Source of the DNA: Pseudomonas putida
GTDB taxonomy: Bacteria > Pseudomonadota > Gammaproteobacteria > Pseudomonadales > Pseudomonadaceae
Reading direction: 5' to 3'
Assembly (NCBI GenBank): GCA_041071465.1
Contig: CP163498.1
Span: forward strand, 3,614,001 to 3,678,000
Length of the DNA stretch: 64,000 nt
The position numbers were made by a program, and so were the translations under genes. Shown here piece by piece: positions 32,328 through 40,897 of this stretch (the first letter of the stretch is position 1; every line of letters starts with the position of its first letter). Under the pieces are notes generated by a model. That model worked only from the letters and a program-made list of their open reading frames with translations, was not told the DNA's origin and made no database searches.

Positions 32328-33392
32328 ATGTTGATGTTTGGCGACGTTATGAAAGGTCGTGGGCGTGATAACAATTTCCTGATCATCAGGTTGCTGGCGG
32401 CAACTGCGGTGGTGGTTGGGCATTCCTTCGCGCTCTCTTACCTGGAGTGCCTGAGCTGCACTGATCCGGGGATGCAGTTGGGGATGCCGGTGCCGGTGCA
32501 CAGCCTAGGTGTAGAAGTGTTCTTCATGGTCAGCGGATTTTTGATCGCTGCCAGTGGTGAGAGGAACAGCGTCAAGGATTTCTACCTGGCGCGTGCACTC
32601 AGGATTCTGCCCGGTCTGTTGGTGTGTTTGTTCCTCATGGCTTTCGTACTGGGGCCTGTGATTACCTCGCTGCCGCTTGCCGAGTATTTCTCGCAAGGCC
32701 AGGTATACAAGTACTTCTATAGCCCACTGCTGATTTTCAAGGATGCCCAGTTCGTGCTGCCTGGAGTGACGTTTACCCCGCGCTTCCAAGGGGTTTCGGT
32801 CAATGGCAGTTTGTGGACCATACCGCTTGAAATGCGCATGTACTTGGTTCTCGGGGCGTTGGTGCTTGTGGCCAGGTTTTTCCGTTGGCCGGCATCGGGG
32901 CTGACGCTGATGGCGCTGCTGGTCTCGCTGGGGTTGCACACCCTGCATCCTGCCTATGCAGACTACCCGTTCAAGCTGGTGGTGTGTTTCCTGGCGGGCT
33001 CGGCGTTCTATTCGTGCAGGGCGATGATTCCGCATGCCGGCTGGCTTTTGCTCTTATGCGCTGGATTGTTCTTATTGAGCAAGGGTGGGCGCTTTGAGGT
33101 ATTTACCTTCGCCACCCTGACTATTTACGCGACATTGTATTTTGCGTATTGCCCGCAATTGAGGCTGCCTTCTTTGGTGCAGGACTATTCCTACGGGATC
33201 TATCTGTATGCATTTCCGATCCAGCAGATTTTGGCGGGAGCGATGCCGTGGGCCGGGCCGTATTGGCTAATGTTGGCCGCAGTGCCGGCTTCTTGGTTGG
33301 CAGGGTATGTGTCGTGGCAGCTGGTGGAAAAGCCAGCATTGCTGATGAGAAGGCGCTTTTCGAATGAATGGCCTCGACGGCAATTGGCGTGA
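32328..33392 (+). CDS. Membrane acyltransferase (acyltransferase 3/OafA family) between rpsA and ihfB
   Basis: This 354-residue, strongly hydrophobic protein has about ten membrane helices. It carries the acyltransferase-3 features: an early RLLAATAVVVGHSFALSYLE with the likely catalytic His, VEVFFMVSGFLIAAS, the motif DFYLARALRILPGL, and a C-terminal YSYGIYLYAFPIQQ. Such enzymes add acetyl or other acyl groups to surface glycans. The ATG at 32328 follows GGAGG by 12 bases, and ATG at 32334 is an alternative. It splits the usual rpsA-ihfB pair and lies just before the O-antigen locus, so a role in modifying that glycan is a reasonable inference. Confidence 0.85.
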   Translation: MLMFGDVMKGRGRDNNFLIIRLLAATAVVVGHSFALSYLECLSCTDPGMQLGMPVPVHSLGVEVFFMVSGFLIAASGERNSVKDFYLARALRILPGLLVCLFLMAFVLGPVITSLPLAEYFSQGQVYKYFYSPLLIFKDAQFVLPGVTFTPRFQGVSVNGSLWTIPLEMRMYLVLGALVLVARFFRWPASGLTLMALLVSLGLHTLHPAYADYPFKLVVCFLAGSAFYSCRAMIPHAGWLLLLCAGLFLLSKGGRFEVFTFATLTIYATLYFAYCPQLRLPSLVQDYSYGIYLYAFPIQQILAGAMPWAGPYWLMLAAVPASWLAGYVSWQLVEKPALLMRRRFSNEWPRRQLA

Positions 33393-33584
33393 GGGTGCGC
33401 GCGGGGGTGGCTGGCATGCCCGCGCTGAGTTGGGTCATGGTGAGCCCCTTCTGCTAGACCATTCTTGTAAAACTTCAATCTTGAATTTTTTTATTAAGTC
33501 AAGAACCACCCTGTTCAAAACCTTCCCGGCGTGCTACAAACTGGTTAAGCAATGATCTAGCTGCTTGATAACGAAGGGAAAAAT

Positions 33585-33881
33585 ATGACGAAGTCGGAGC
33601 TGATCGAACGTATTGTCACCCATCAGGGGCTGCTCTCGTCCAAGGACGTGGAGCTGGCCATCAAGACCATGCTTGAGCAGATGTCACAATGCCTGGCCAC
33701 TGGCGATCGCATCGAAATTCGCGGTTTTGGCAGCTTCTCGCTGCACTATCGCGCACCTCGTGTGGGTCGCAACCCAAAAACCGGCCAGTCGGTCAGCCTC
33801 GAAGGTAAATTCGTGCCGCACTTCAAGCCCGGCAAAGAGCTGCGTGATCGGGTCAATGAAGAAGACGAGGCTGAAGCCTGA
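33585..33881 (+). CDS. ihfB: Integration host factor subunit beta
   Basis: This 98-residue HU/IHF protein has the DNA-binding arm signature [21 protein letters not shown]. It pairs with IhfA to bend DNA. GAAGGGAAAAAT precedes the ATG. The AT-rich gap 33393-33584 after the acyltransferase holds no gene. It contains a possible extended -10 (TGCTACAAA near 33532) that could serve as an ihfB promoter, now needed because the acyltransferase separates ihfB from rpsA. Confidence 0.96.
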   Translation: MTKSELIERIVTHQGLLSSKDVELAIKTMLEQMSQCLATGDRIEIRGFGSFSLHYRAPRVGRNPKTGQSVSLEGKFVPHFKPGKELRDRVNEEDEAEA

Positions 33882-33900
33882 TCAACCAAGGAGGAATCTG

Positions 33901-34164
33901 ATGCGTAACCTCAAGCGCGCCCTGGCGGCGGTATTCGTGCTGCTGTTGGCGGCTGTGGTGCTGTTCTTCGTGCTGGAGAACCAGCAGGCCGTGTCGTTGG
34001 TTCTGTTCGGTTGGGCCGCGCCGGCCATGCCGGTAGCCGTACTGGTACTGGCAGCTTTGGTCATTGGTCTGGCGGTAGGGCCATTGCTGGGGGCTTATGG
34101 TGTGCAGCGCAGCAAGCGCAAAATCAGGGCCTCTGCGCGACAGGCGGCACTAAGCGGAAATTAA
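33901..34164 (+). CDS. LapA-domain (DUF1049) inner-membrane protein
   Basis: This 87-residue protein has two membrane helices (ALAAVFVLLLAAVVLFFVLE and AVLVLAALVIGLAVGPLLGA) around ENQQAVSLVLFGW, the hallmark of the lipopolysaccharide assembly protein A domain. A basic cytoplasmic tail follows (QRSKRKIRASARQA). It starts 19 bases after ihfB with AAGGAGG as ribosome site. In E. coli the family protein works with LapB to tune LpxC turnover. No lapB-like gene is adjacent here. Confidence 0.85.
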   Translation: MRNLKRALAAVFVLLLAAVVLFFVLENQQAVSLVLFGWAAPAMPVAVLVLAALVIGLAVGPLLGAYGVQRSKRKIRASARQAALSGN

Positions 34165-34266
34165 GGAAATTTCCTACACCTGCTTAGGAAACTTTCACCT
34201 ATGCATACATCGGTTGACATGGAGTAATAGCGCACTTCATTTTCGGCCCAGGCGAGTGTGCGCAGC

Positions 34267-35700
34267 ATGGAATATCCCAGCCTTTCCCATCACGGTGGTA
34301 CCCGCGGCGTCACCGGGTCTTGCCACCAGTTGCACGTCGATCCGTCAACCAGCCTGTTGATCGACTGCGGCCTGGAGCAGGGAAGCGAAGCGGCGCCGGG
34401 TGCGGAAAGCGCGGCGCTCGGCTTCGACATTCAGGGTATCCGGGCTCTGGTTATCACCCACGTACATCTCGACCACGTTGGTCGAATCCCGGCGCTGCTT
34501 GCCGCCGGCTATCGCGGCCCCATCCTGTGTAGCGAGCCCTCAGCCCGGCTGCTGCCGTTGGTGCTGGAAGATGCCTACAAACTGACCATCAGCAGTGAGC
34601 CTGCGCAGGTGGCGCGGTATATCGATTTTATTCGTGACCTTATTGTGCCGCTGCCGTTCGAGCAGTGGCACACGTTGGTTGAGCATCCCGGCCTTGGCTG
34701 CCGCATTCGCTTGCAGCGCGCAGGCCATCTGTTGGGCTCGGCTTATGTCGAGTGCGACATGCAGCATGGGCAATCCAACAGCCGTTATGTGTTCTCCGGC
34801 GACCTGGGTGCGTGTGGCAACCCCTTGCTGCGTCCGGTTCAGCCACCAGAGCGTGCTGATGTGCTCGTACTGGAAAGTACCTATGGCGACCGCCTGCATT
34901 CGCATGTCGACGACCGTAGGCGGCGGCTGGAAGATGCCATTGATCGCGCCCTCGCCGACAAGGGCACTATTCTGATCCCTGCATTCAGTCTTGGTCGCAC
35001 TCAAGAAGTGCTGTTTGAGCTGGAAGATATCCTGCACCGCAAGGCACTACTGGGCGCAGCCGGTCCAGCCCCTGAGGGTGAGCCGATCGACTGGTCCCAG
35101 TTGCCCATCATCCTCGACTCGCCTCTGGCTCAGCGCATCACCAGCGTTTACCGGGAGCTGCACGAATACTGGAATGACGAGGCCAGGGCGCGTGTTGCTG
35201 AAGGGCGTGATCCGCTCGGCTTCAGTCAGCTGATCAGCGTGGATACCCATGCTCGCCACCAGCAGGTGGTCAACTACCTCAAGAGTACCGGTCGCCCGGC
35301 GATTGTGATTGCCGGCAATGGCATGTGCTCGGGTGGGCGTATCGTCAATTACCTCAAGGCCATGCTGGCAGATCCGCGGCATGAGGTGATGTTTGTGGGC
35401 TATCAGGCCAAGGGTACGCCGGGGGCGGTGATACAGGCTAGCGAAGGGGCGGAAGGGTTTGTGCAGGTTGATCTGGATGGGCGGATGTATGAGGTGCGCG
35501 CAAAAATAGTAACTTTACCGGGGTACAGTGGCCATGCGGATCAGGAGGGTTTGGTGAGTTTCGCGTTTGACGGTACTCATGCGTCCCGGAAAATTGTCCT
35601 GGTTCATGGAGAGGCGCGGGCGAAGATGGTCTTGGCCCAGGCGCTCGTCAGGCGCAGTGTTCAGGACGGAATAGAGGTCGACGTCATGGTTGCCTCTTAG
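34267..35700 (+). CDS. MBL-fold beta-CASP RNA-processing exonuclease-type protein
   Basis: This 477-residue metallo-beta-lactamase/beta-CASP protein has the zinc motif THVHLDHVG (His65, His67, Asp69, His70), GHLLGSAYVE, VFSGDLGACGNPLL, ESTYGDRLH, the beta-CASP segment IPAFSLGRTQEVLFELE, and a C-terminal GYSGHADQEGLV with an RNA-metabolising MBL domain. This is the CPSF73/RNase J-like architecture of bacterial RNA exo/endonucleases. It has a stand-alone promoter region (34165-34266). It lies just before the wzz leader, and a functional link to the O-antigen locus is not shown by the sequence. Confidence 0.85.
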   Translation: MEYPSLSHHGGTRGVTGSCHQLHVDPSTSLLIDCGLEQGSEAAPGAESAALGFDIQGIRALVITHVHLDHVGRIPALLAAGYRGPILCSEPSARLLPLVLEDAYKLTISSEPAQVARYIDFIRDLIVPLPFEQWHTLVEHPGLGCRIRLQRAGHLLGSAYVECDMQHGQSNSRYVFSGDLGACGNPLLRPVQPPERADVLVLESTYGDRLHSHVDDRRRRLEDAIDRALADKGTILIPAFSLGRTQEVLFELEDILHRKALLGAAGPAPEGEPIDWSQLPIILDSPLAQRITSVYRELHEYWNDEARARVAEGRDPLGFSQLISVDTHARHQQVVNYLKSTGRPAIVIAGNGMCSGGRIVNYLKAMLADPRHEVMFVGYQAKGTPGAVIQASEGAEGFVQVDLDGRMYEVRAKIVTLPGYSGHADQEGLVSFAFDGTHASRKIVLVHGEARAKMVLAQALVRRSVQDGIEVDVMVAS

Positions 35701-35778
35701 CAGGTCGCGGGTCGCAGGCCGTCGGTTCGCGGAGCTGCGGTGGAACTTTGTAGGCGGTGTCTTCCTCTTAGGTCGGAT

Positions 35779-35838
35779 TAGTGCTAAAGCTGTAAGCCGT
35801 TTCGTGCGGTTTGCGGTGGAGTAGCAAATTGCCGCTAC
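35779..35838 (+). promoter_or_regulatory. JUMPstart/ops-like element upstream of wzz
   Basis: The stretch from 35780 reads AGTGCT, then AAAGCTGTAAGCC, then GCGGTTTGCGGTGGAGTAGC. This follows the order of the enterobacterial JUMPstart element (AGTGCT, GTAGCTGTTAAGCC, GGCGGTAGCGTG), whose 3' end is the ops site that recruits RfaH/NusG-type antiterminators. It is directly followed by a small hairpin, GTAGC (35821-35825) with GCTAC (35834-35838). It sits about 105 bases before wzz, the correct place for a polysaccharide operon leader. The match is by eye and imperfect. Confidence 0.5.
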
Positions 35839-35850
35839 GCTGAGGTTCGG

Positions 35851-35893
35851 CAGATCCTGATGACGGATCTGTCGGAGCCAAGGCTTAGCCTTG
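35851..35893 (+). promoter_or_regulatory. Two tandem hairpins in the wzz leader
   Basis: CAGATCC (35851-35857) pairs with GGATCTG (35865-35871), and CAAGGC (35879-35884) pairs with GCCTTG (35888-35893). Neither is followed by a T run. Together with the hairpin at 35821-35838 they form a string of three stem-loops downstream of the JUMPstart-like element. The rest of 35701-35942 holds no gene. Confidence 0.5.
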
Positions 35894-35942
35894 CTAGCAC
35901 AGGAATCATGCAAGTGATCGGATCTGAGGAAAAACAGAATAA

Positions 35943-37004
35943 ATGCGAAATGAACGTAGCCGTGAAGTCGGAAATGATGACCTTGATGTCCTCGAGCTCT
36001 GGGATGTGCTGTGGAACCGCAAGCTGCTTATCTTGTCGAGTATCGCTTTAGTTACCGTAGCTGCGTTTGTATATGTTTCGCTCAAGACGCCTTTGTACGA
36101 AGCAAAGTCTTTTATCCTTCCTCCCACAAAAAATGACATTGCACAGCTTAATTACGGGCGTACCGAGGCCAGCGGTCTCGAGATATTCACGCCTAAGGAC
36201 GTTTACGAGATCTACCTCCGTTCCCTGCAGTCCGAATCACTGCGGCGCCAGTTTTTCCGTACCGTCTATTTGCCTAATCTTCCTGAGGCTGCTCGCCAAG
36301 GTTCTCAGGATGCACTTTATGATCAGTTTGGCAAGGTATTGACTGTAGACCCTGTGGCAGGAGACAGTGCCGGGCGCATTCTAGTCAGGGCGTTGAGCGA
36401 CGACCCTGACATGAGCGTGAAGTGGGTAACGCGGTTTTCGGAAATGGCCAGCGACCGCGCAAAAAAAACGCTGGTGGAAGATGCTGATACGGAAGTGAAA
36501 GTGCTGGTAAAAAACCTGGAGCAACAGGTTCGGAGTGCGAGGGACGCGGCACACAGGCAACGTGAAGACCAGATTGTTCGTTTGGAAGAGGCACTGAAAG
36601 TTGCCAGGGCAGTTAGCCTGAGCAAGCCACCCATCATTGCCAATGGGTTAAACGCTGAAGTGTCTGGCAGCATGCAGGGTGCATTGACTTATATGCGGGG
36701 CAGTCAGGCGCTGGAGGCCGAGCTTGCGAACCTTCGTGCAAGGGAGTCCGATGACCCTTTCGTCGCCGATTTACGTGAGGTTCAGGAGAAGCTCGATTTT
36801 TATCGCAACCTGACGCTGAATGCTGCTGTTATTGAGGTGTTTCAACAGGATGGAGCCATTGAAGTCCCAGATAGCCCAGTCCGGCTACGCAAGCTTCTGA
36901 TTGTTATGGGGGGCGCGTTCGCGGGGCTGGTGCTTGGCGTCCTGCTGGCTTCGTTTACTCATCTGGTTTCTGCTGAAAGGATGCGCCGCCTCAAGCGTGC
37001 CTGA
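35943..37004 (+). CDS. wzz: O-antigen chain length determinant (Wzz family)
   Basis: This 353-residue protein has two membrane helices (LLILSSIALVTVAAFVYVSL near 30-50 and LLIVMGGAFAGLVLGVLLAS near 318-338) around a long periplasmic, partly coiled-coil domain. This is the polysaccharide co-polymerase layout. The Pro/Gly-rich second helix is typical. It sets the modal length of Wzy-polymerised O-antigen. It is the first gene of the O-antigen operon, and the local GC content is lower than in the core genes upstream. Confidence 0.9.
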   Translation: MRNERSREVGNDDLDVLELWDVLWNRKLLILSSIALVTVAAFVYVSLKTPLYEAKSFILPPTKNDIAQLNYGRTEASGLEIFTPKDVYEIYLRSLQSESLRRQFFRTVYLPNLPEAARQGSQDALYDQFGKVLTVDPVAGDSAGRILVRALSDDPDMSVKWVTRFSEMASDRAKKTLVEDADTEVKVLVKNLEQQVRSARDAAHRQREDQIVRLEEALKVARAVSLSKPPIIANGLNAEVSGSMQGALTYMRGSQALEAELANLRARESDDPFVADLREVQEKLDFYRNLTLNAAVIEVFQQDGAIEVPDSPVRLRKLLIVMGGAFAGLVLGVLLASFTHLVSAERMRRLKRA

Positions 37005-37079
37005 GTTTCCAGATATCAGGCCTGCCCGAGGCAGGATATGTTGAACTGTATTAGTGAATTTTAAAAAGAGGCTGGTTGC

Positions 37080-38054
37080 GTGAAGCTCATAGAAACAAAT
37101 ATTTCGGACGTTGTAGTGTTTGAGCCCACTGTTTACGAGGACGACAGGGGTTGGTTCTATGAGTCTTACAGTGAGCCAAAATTCCATGCGTTGCTTAGTG
37201 TGCAAGGCATAACCCTTCCACCCTCTTTTGTTCAGGAAAATTGCTCGCTGTCCAAAAAGGGAGTTATGCGCGGGCTGCACTATCAGCTTTATCCGTTTGC
37301 CCAGGGTAAGTTGGTGAGTGTGGTTCAGGGGGCAGTATTCGATGTAGCTGTGGATATTCGCGAAGGTTCAGCTACCTTCGGCCAGTGGGTAGGAATGGAG
37401 CTGTCCGCAGCCAACCGCAAGATGATGTGGGTGCCAGAAGGATTTGCCCACGGTTTTATTGCGTTGGAGGATGACACTGTTTTCCAGTACCGGACTACCA
37501 ATGTGTACTCCAAAGAGCATGAGCGCAGTATTGCCTGGAATGACCCAGATCTGGCGATCGAATGGCCGCAAGTGGAAGGGTTGTTGATCAGTGACAAGGA
37601 TGCAGTAGCACCTACGCTTGGCGAGGCAGATCTGCCGCCCCTGATTCTTAGGGGGCAGACAGAGGACCTGGAGCTTCCAATTATCGGTGACGACCGCGGC
37701 AGCCTGATCAGCATAGAGAAAGCGCTGAACATTCCATTTGCGATCCGCCGCGTTTATTACATTTTTGGTACAAGACCAGGTGTCAGCCGGGGGTTTCACG
37801 CTCATCGAGATCTCCAGCAACTGATCATCTGCTTAGCCGGCAGTTGCCGTATGACATTGGATGACGGGAGCGGTCGAGTTGATCATTTGCTTGATGCGCC
37901 ACACAAAGCCTTGCTCATCAAGAACATGGTCTGGCGGGAAATGCATGACTTCAGCGAGGATTGCGTGCTGATGGTCATTGCCAGTGAGACTTACGACGAG
38001 CGCGATTATATTCGCGGTTATGACGACTTCAAGAGGTTGGTCGCACATGACTAG
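37080..38054 (+). CDS. Fusion of dTDP-4-dehydrorhamnose 3,5-epimerase (RmlC) and an FdtA/QdtA-type 3,4-ketoisomerase
   Basis: The protein has 324 residues from a GTG start. Residues 1-185 match RmlC closely along their length (VMRGLHYQ with His67, [41 protein letters not shown] with Asp174). His67 and Asp174 occupy the positions of the RmlC catalytic dyad. Residues of about 197-324 match the WxcM/FdtA ketoisomerase family ([32 protein letters not shown] with His240 and His242, [19 protein letters not shown]). Both halves use the same substrate, dTDP-4-keto-6-deoxyglucose. The cluster has rmlB, rmlD and rmlA but no other rmlC, so this half is probably the missing epimerase. The next gene overlaps by 8 bases. 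Confidence 0.88.
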   Translation: MKLIETNISDVVVFEPTVYEDDRGWFYESYSEPKFHALLSVQGITLPPSFVQENCSLSKKGVMRGLHYQLYPFAQGKLVSVVQGAVFDVAVDIREGSATFGQWVGMELSAANRKMMWVPEGFAHGFIALEDDTVFQYRTTNVYSKEHERSIAWNDPDLAIEWPQVEGLLISDKDAVAPTLGEADLPPLILRGQTEDLELPIIGDDRGSLISIEKALNIPFAIRRVYYIFGTRPGVSRGFHAHRDLQQLIICLAGSCRMTLDDGSGRVDHLLDAPHKALLIKNMVWREMHDFSEDCVLMVIASETYDERDYIRGYDDFKRLVAHD

Positions 38055-38514
38055 TATTCATGCGTTGGCCGATGTGCAAACCGATGCCATCGGGGAAAAA
38101 ACCAGAATCTGGCAATACGCGGTCATCCTCAAGGGGGCAAAGATTGGCAGCAACTGCAATATTTGCGCCCATACCCTGATCGAGGGCGACGTGGTGTTGG
38201 GGGATAATGTCACTGTAAAAAGTGGTGTGTTTCTCTGGGAAGGGCTGGTGATAGAGGACAATGTCTTTATAGGCCCTAATGCTACATTCACCAATGACAG
38301 GGTACCGCGCTCCAAGTGCTACCCCGAAGCTTATGAAGTTACGGTGCTGAAAGAGGGGTGCAGCATCGGGGCCAATGCGACATTGCTCCCGGGCGTCACA
38401 ATTGGGCGTCATGCCATGGTAGGTGCTGGTGCCGTCGTGACCAAGGATGTACCCGACTACTGCGTGGTAGTGGGTAATCCTGCAAAAATAATAAGGGAGC
38501 TAGAGCATGGTTGA
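38047..38514 (+). CDS. Left-handed beta-helix acetyltransferase, FdtC/QdtC-like dTDP-3-amino-sugar N-acetyltransferase
   Basis: The 155 residues are made almost wholly of hexapeptide repeats ([55 protein letters not shown]). The motif [20 protein letters not shown] and the end [10 protein letters not shown] are typical of WbpD/FdtC/WxcM-type sugar N-acetyltransferases. Between a ketoisomerase and an aminotransferase, the best reading is acetyl-CoA transfer to the 3-amino group of dTDP-3-amino-3,6-dideoxyhexose. The ATG at 38047 overlaps the fusion gene, and the stop overlaps the aminotransferase start. Confidence 0.85.
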   Translation: MTSIHALADVQTDAIGEKTRIWQYAVILKGAKIGSNCNICAHTLIEGDVVLGDNVTVKSGVFLWEGLVIEDNVFIGPNATFTNDRVPRSKCYPEAYEVTVLKEGCSIGANATLLPGVTIGRHAMVGAGAVVTKDVPDYCVVVGNPAKIIRELEHG

Positions 38515-39619
38515 TTTTCTGAATCTCAAGGCCGTTAATAAACAATATCGTGAAGAGTTGCTGCAGGCATGTGCCGATGTCATCGATTCTGGCTGGTACA
38601 TCGGCGGTAACGCACTGGCGCGCTTTGAAAGCAACTTTTCCGCTTATTGCGGTACTGCCTATTGTATTGGCGTAGCAAACGGCCTTGATGCACTGACGCT
38701 GACCCTGACTGCCTGGAAACAACTTGGGCGAATCAAGCAGGGGGATGAGGTTATCGTCCCGGCCAACACCTACATTGCCAGCATTCTGGCAATTACTGCC
38801 AGTGGGTTGGAGCCTGTGTTTGTCGAACCAGATGCTGCAACGTTCAATATCGACGAATCCCTCATTCGCCGGGCGATCACCGACAGAACGCGTGTCATCT
38901 TGCCTGTTCACTTGTATGGGCAGATTGCTGATATGAAAGCAATCAACGAAATTTCCACCGAGTACGGATTGCTCGTGCTCGAAGACTCGGCCCAGGCACA
39001 CGGTGCCTCCATTGATGGCAAGCGTGCGGGGAGTTGGGGAGATGCCTCGGGTTTCAGCTTCTATCCAGGTAAGAATCTGGGAGCGCTGGGCGATGCAGGG
39101 GCTATCACGACCTCGGACCCCGAATTGGCGGAAGTGCTGAGGGCTCTCAGAAACTACGGCTCCCACGAAAAATACAAGAACTTGTACGTAGGTGTGAACA
39201 GTCGGCTGGATGAAATCCAGGCTGCAATGCTGGACGTGAAGCTCAAGCATCTTGACGACGAGATCGCCAGGCGTCGGCATATCGCTGCGCGTTATCGTGC
39301 TGGTATTCACAATCCGCATATTGCCCAGCCGCAGGTTGCATCTGCCGAAGGGCATGTCTGGCATCTGTATGTTGCCCGTACGGCATACAGGAGCGAGCTG
39401 CAGCAGCACCTGCGAGAGCAGGGCGTGCAGACACTGGTCCACTATCCGATCCCTCCTCACAAGCAGCAGGCCTACAGCCAGTACCATGGTTTGAATCTGC
39501 CGCTTACGGAAAGGATTCATGACAAGGTAATCAGCCTGCCTGTAGACCCTACCATGAGCGAAGCGGATATCCAGACGGTCATTGATGCCTGCAACAGCTT
39601 TACTGTATCCGGGCATTAA
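38507..39619 (+). CDS. DegT/DnrJ/EryC1 sugar aminotransferase, FdtB/QdtB-like
   Basis: This 370-residue PLP enzyme of the DegT family has the substrate loop [23 protein letters not shown] and the PLP lysine in [16 protein letters not shown] (about Lys189). A C-terminal [12 protein letters not shown] is typical of 3-aminotransferases such as FdtB and QdtB. It should transaminate dTDP-3-keto-6-deoxyhexose made by the neighbouring ketoisomerase domain. Whether the product is the galacto (Fuc3N) or gluco (Qui3N) form depends on the ketoisomerase and cannot be read by eye. Confidence 0.87.
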   Translation: MVDFLNLKAVNKQYREELLQACADVIDSGWYIGGNALARFESNFSAYCGTAYCIGVANGLDALTLTLTAWKQLGRIKQGDEVIVPANTYIASILAITASGLEPVFVEPDAATFNIDESLIRRAITDRTRVILPVHLYGQIADMKAINEISTEYGLLVLEDSAQAHGASIDGKRAGSWGDASGFSFYPGKNLGALGDAGAITTSDPELAEVLRALRNYGSHEKYKNLYVGVNSRLDEIQAAMLDVKLKHLDDEIARRRHIAARYRAGIHNPHIAQPQVASAEGHVWHLYVARTAYRSELQQHLREQGVQTLVHYPIPPHKQQAYSQYHGLNLPLTERIHDKVISLPVDPTMSEADIQTVIDACNSFTVSGH

Positions 39620-39622
39620 TTA

Positions 39623-40894
39623 ATGACGTTGATCAAGACCAGTTTGCTGAATGCTATTGCTGTTTTTGTAAAGATGGCGACATTGCTGGGGCTTAACAAA
39701 GTGCTGGCCCTTTATGTAGGGCCAGCGGGATACGCTGCTATCGGGCAGCTGCAAAATGCCGTGACTATGTTCACCACTCTGGCCAGTGGTGCTGTCAGCA
39801 CCGGCGTTACCAAGTACACGGCGGAGTTTGCGGATGAACCGGTTGAGCAACGCAAGATCTGGCGTACCGCCGGCACGCTGTCACTGCTGATCTCGGCGGT
39901 GCTGGCCGTGCTGATTGTGGTTTTGCAGGCACCTTTGGCAGGCTGGTTTTTCAATGACGAAACGCTTGCACCTGTACTGGTGTGGTTTGCCTGCACCTTG
40001 GTGTTCTTTGCGTTCAACTCACTGCTGCTCGGCATCCTGAACGGCAAGAAGGATGTGCAGCGCTATGTACTCGCCAACATTCTTGGCAGCCTGATATCGC
40101 TGGCAGTGACCTGTGCGTTGACAGTAAAGCTGGGGCTGTACGGAGCGTTGGTTTCGCTGGCGGTCTACCAGTCATTGAGCTTTATGGCCACACTTGTCAT
40201 TTGCATGCGAACGCAATGGTTCCGCATCACCGACTTCATCGGGGAGCTGGACAAGCAGTCGCTGTCCAGGCTTGGCAAGTTTGCCTTGATGGCTGTGGTG
40301 ACAGCGTGCTCGATACCCGTGTGCCATGTGTTCATCCGTGACTATCTGGGCACGGAATTGGGGTGGGATCATGCAGGTTATTGGGAGGCCATGTGGCGTC
40401 TGAGCACGGCCTACCTCATGCTGATCACCACAACACTGGCCGTCTATTACCTGCCAAGGCTTTCCGAGCTTTCTGATGCAGGTGAGCTGCGTAGGGAAAT
40501 CATACAGGGGTATAAGCTGATCCTGCCTTTGACTGTCTCCGCTGGCCTGGTCATATATCTGCTCAGGGATTTCATCATTCACGTGCTGTTCTCTGAGTCC
40601 TTTCTGCCCATGCGTGAACTGTTCGCATGGCAGATGGTCGGAGACAGCTTGAAGGTAGTGAGTTGGTTGATGGCCTACCTGATGCTAGGCAAGGCGCTTA
40701 CTCGGTTGTATCTGGTGACAGAGATTCTTTCGACGCTCTCGCTGTACGCATTGACGGTTTATTTAACCCAGTTGTGGGGATATGAAAAGGTTACCCTTGC
40801 CTACGCTGTTAACTACCTGCTGTACGGAATAGTCATGTATCTTGCGGTGTTCCGCCGTTTGCACACCATTGTTGGGAATACGGCGCGGAGCTGA
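39623..40894 (+). CDS. wzx: O-antigen flippase (Wzx, WzxE-like)
   Basis: This 423-residue integral membrane protein has about 12 helices and opens with SLLNAIAVFVKMATLLGLNK, the N-terminus typical of WzxE-type polysaccharide translocases of the MOP superfamily. It should flip undecaprenyl-pyrophosphate-linked O-units to the periplasm. It starts 4 bases after the aminotransferase stop. Presence of wzz, wzx and a wzy-like gene indicates a Wzy-dependent heteropolymer. Confidence 0.9.
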   Translation: MTLIKTSLLNAIAVFVKMATLLGLNKVLALYVGPAGYAAIGQLQNAVTMFTTLASGAVSTGVTKYTAEFADEPVEQRKIWRTAGTLSLLISAVLAVLIVVLQAPLAGWFFNDETLAPVLVWFACTLVFFAFNSLLLGILNGKKDVQRYVLANILGSLISLAVTCALTVKLGLYGALVSLAVYQSLSFMATLVICMRTQWFRITDFIGELDKQSLSRLGKFALMAVVTACSIPVCHVFIRDYLGTELGWDHAGYWEAMWRLSTAYLMLITTTLAVYYLPRLSELSDAGELRREIIQGYKLILPLTVSAGLVIYLLRDFIIHVLFSESFLPMRELFAWQMVGDSLKVVSWLMAYLMLGKALTRLYLVTEILSTLSLYALTVYLTQLWGYEKVTLAYAVNYLLYGIVMYLAVFRRLHTIVGNTARS

Positions 40895-40897
40895 GTA

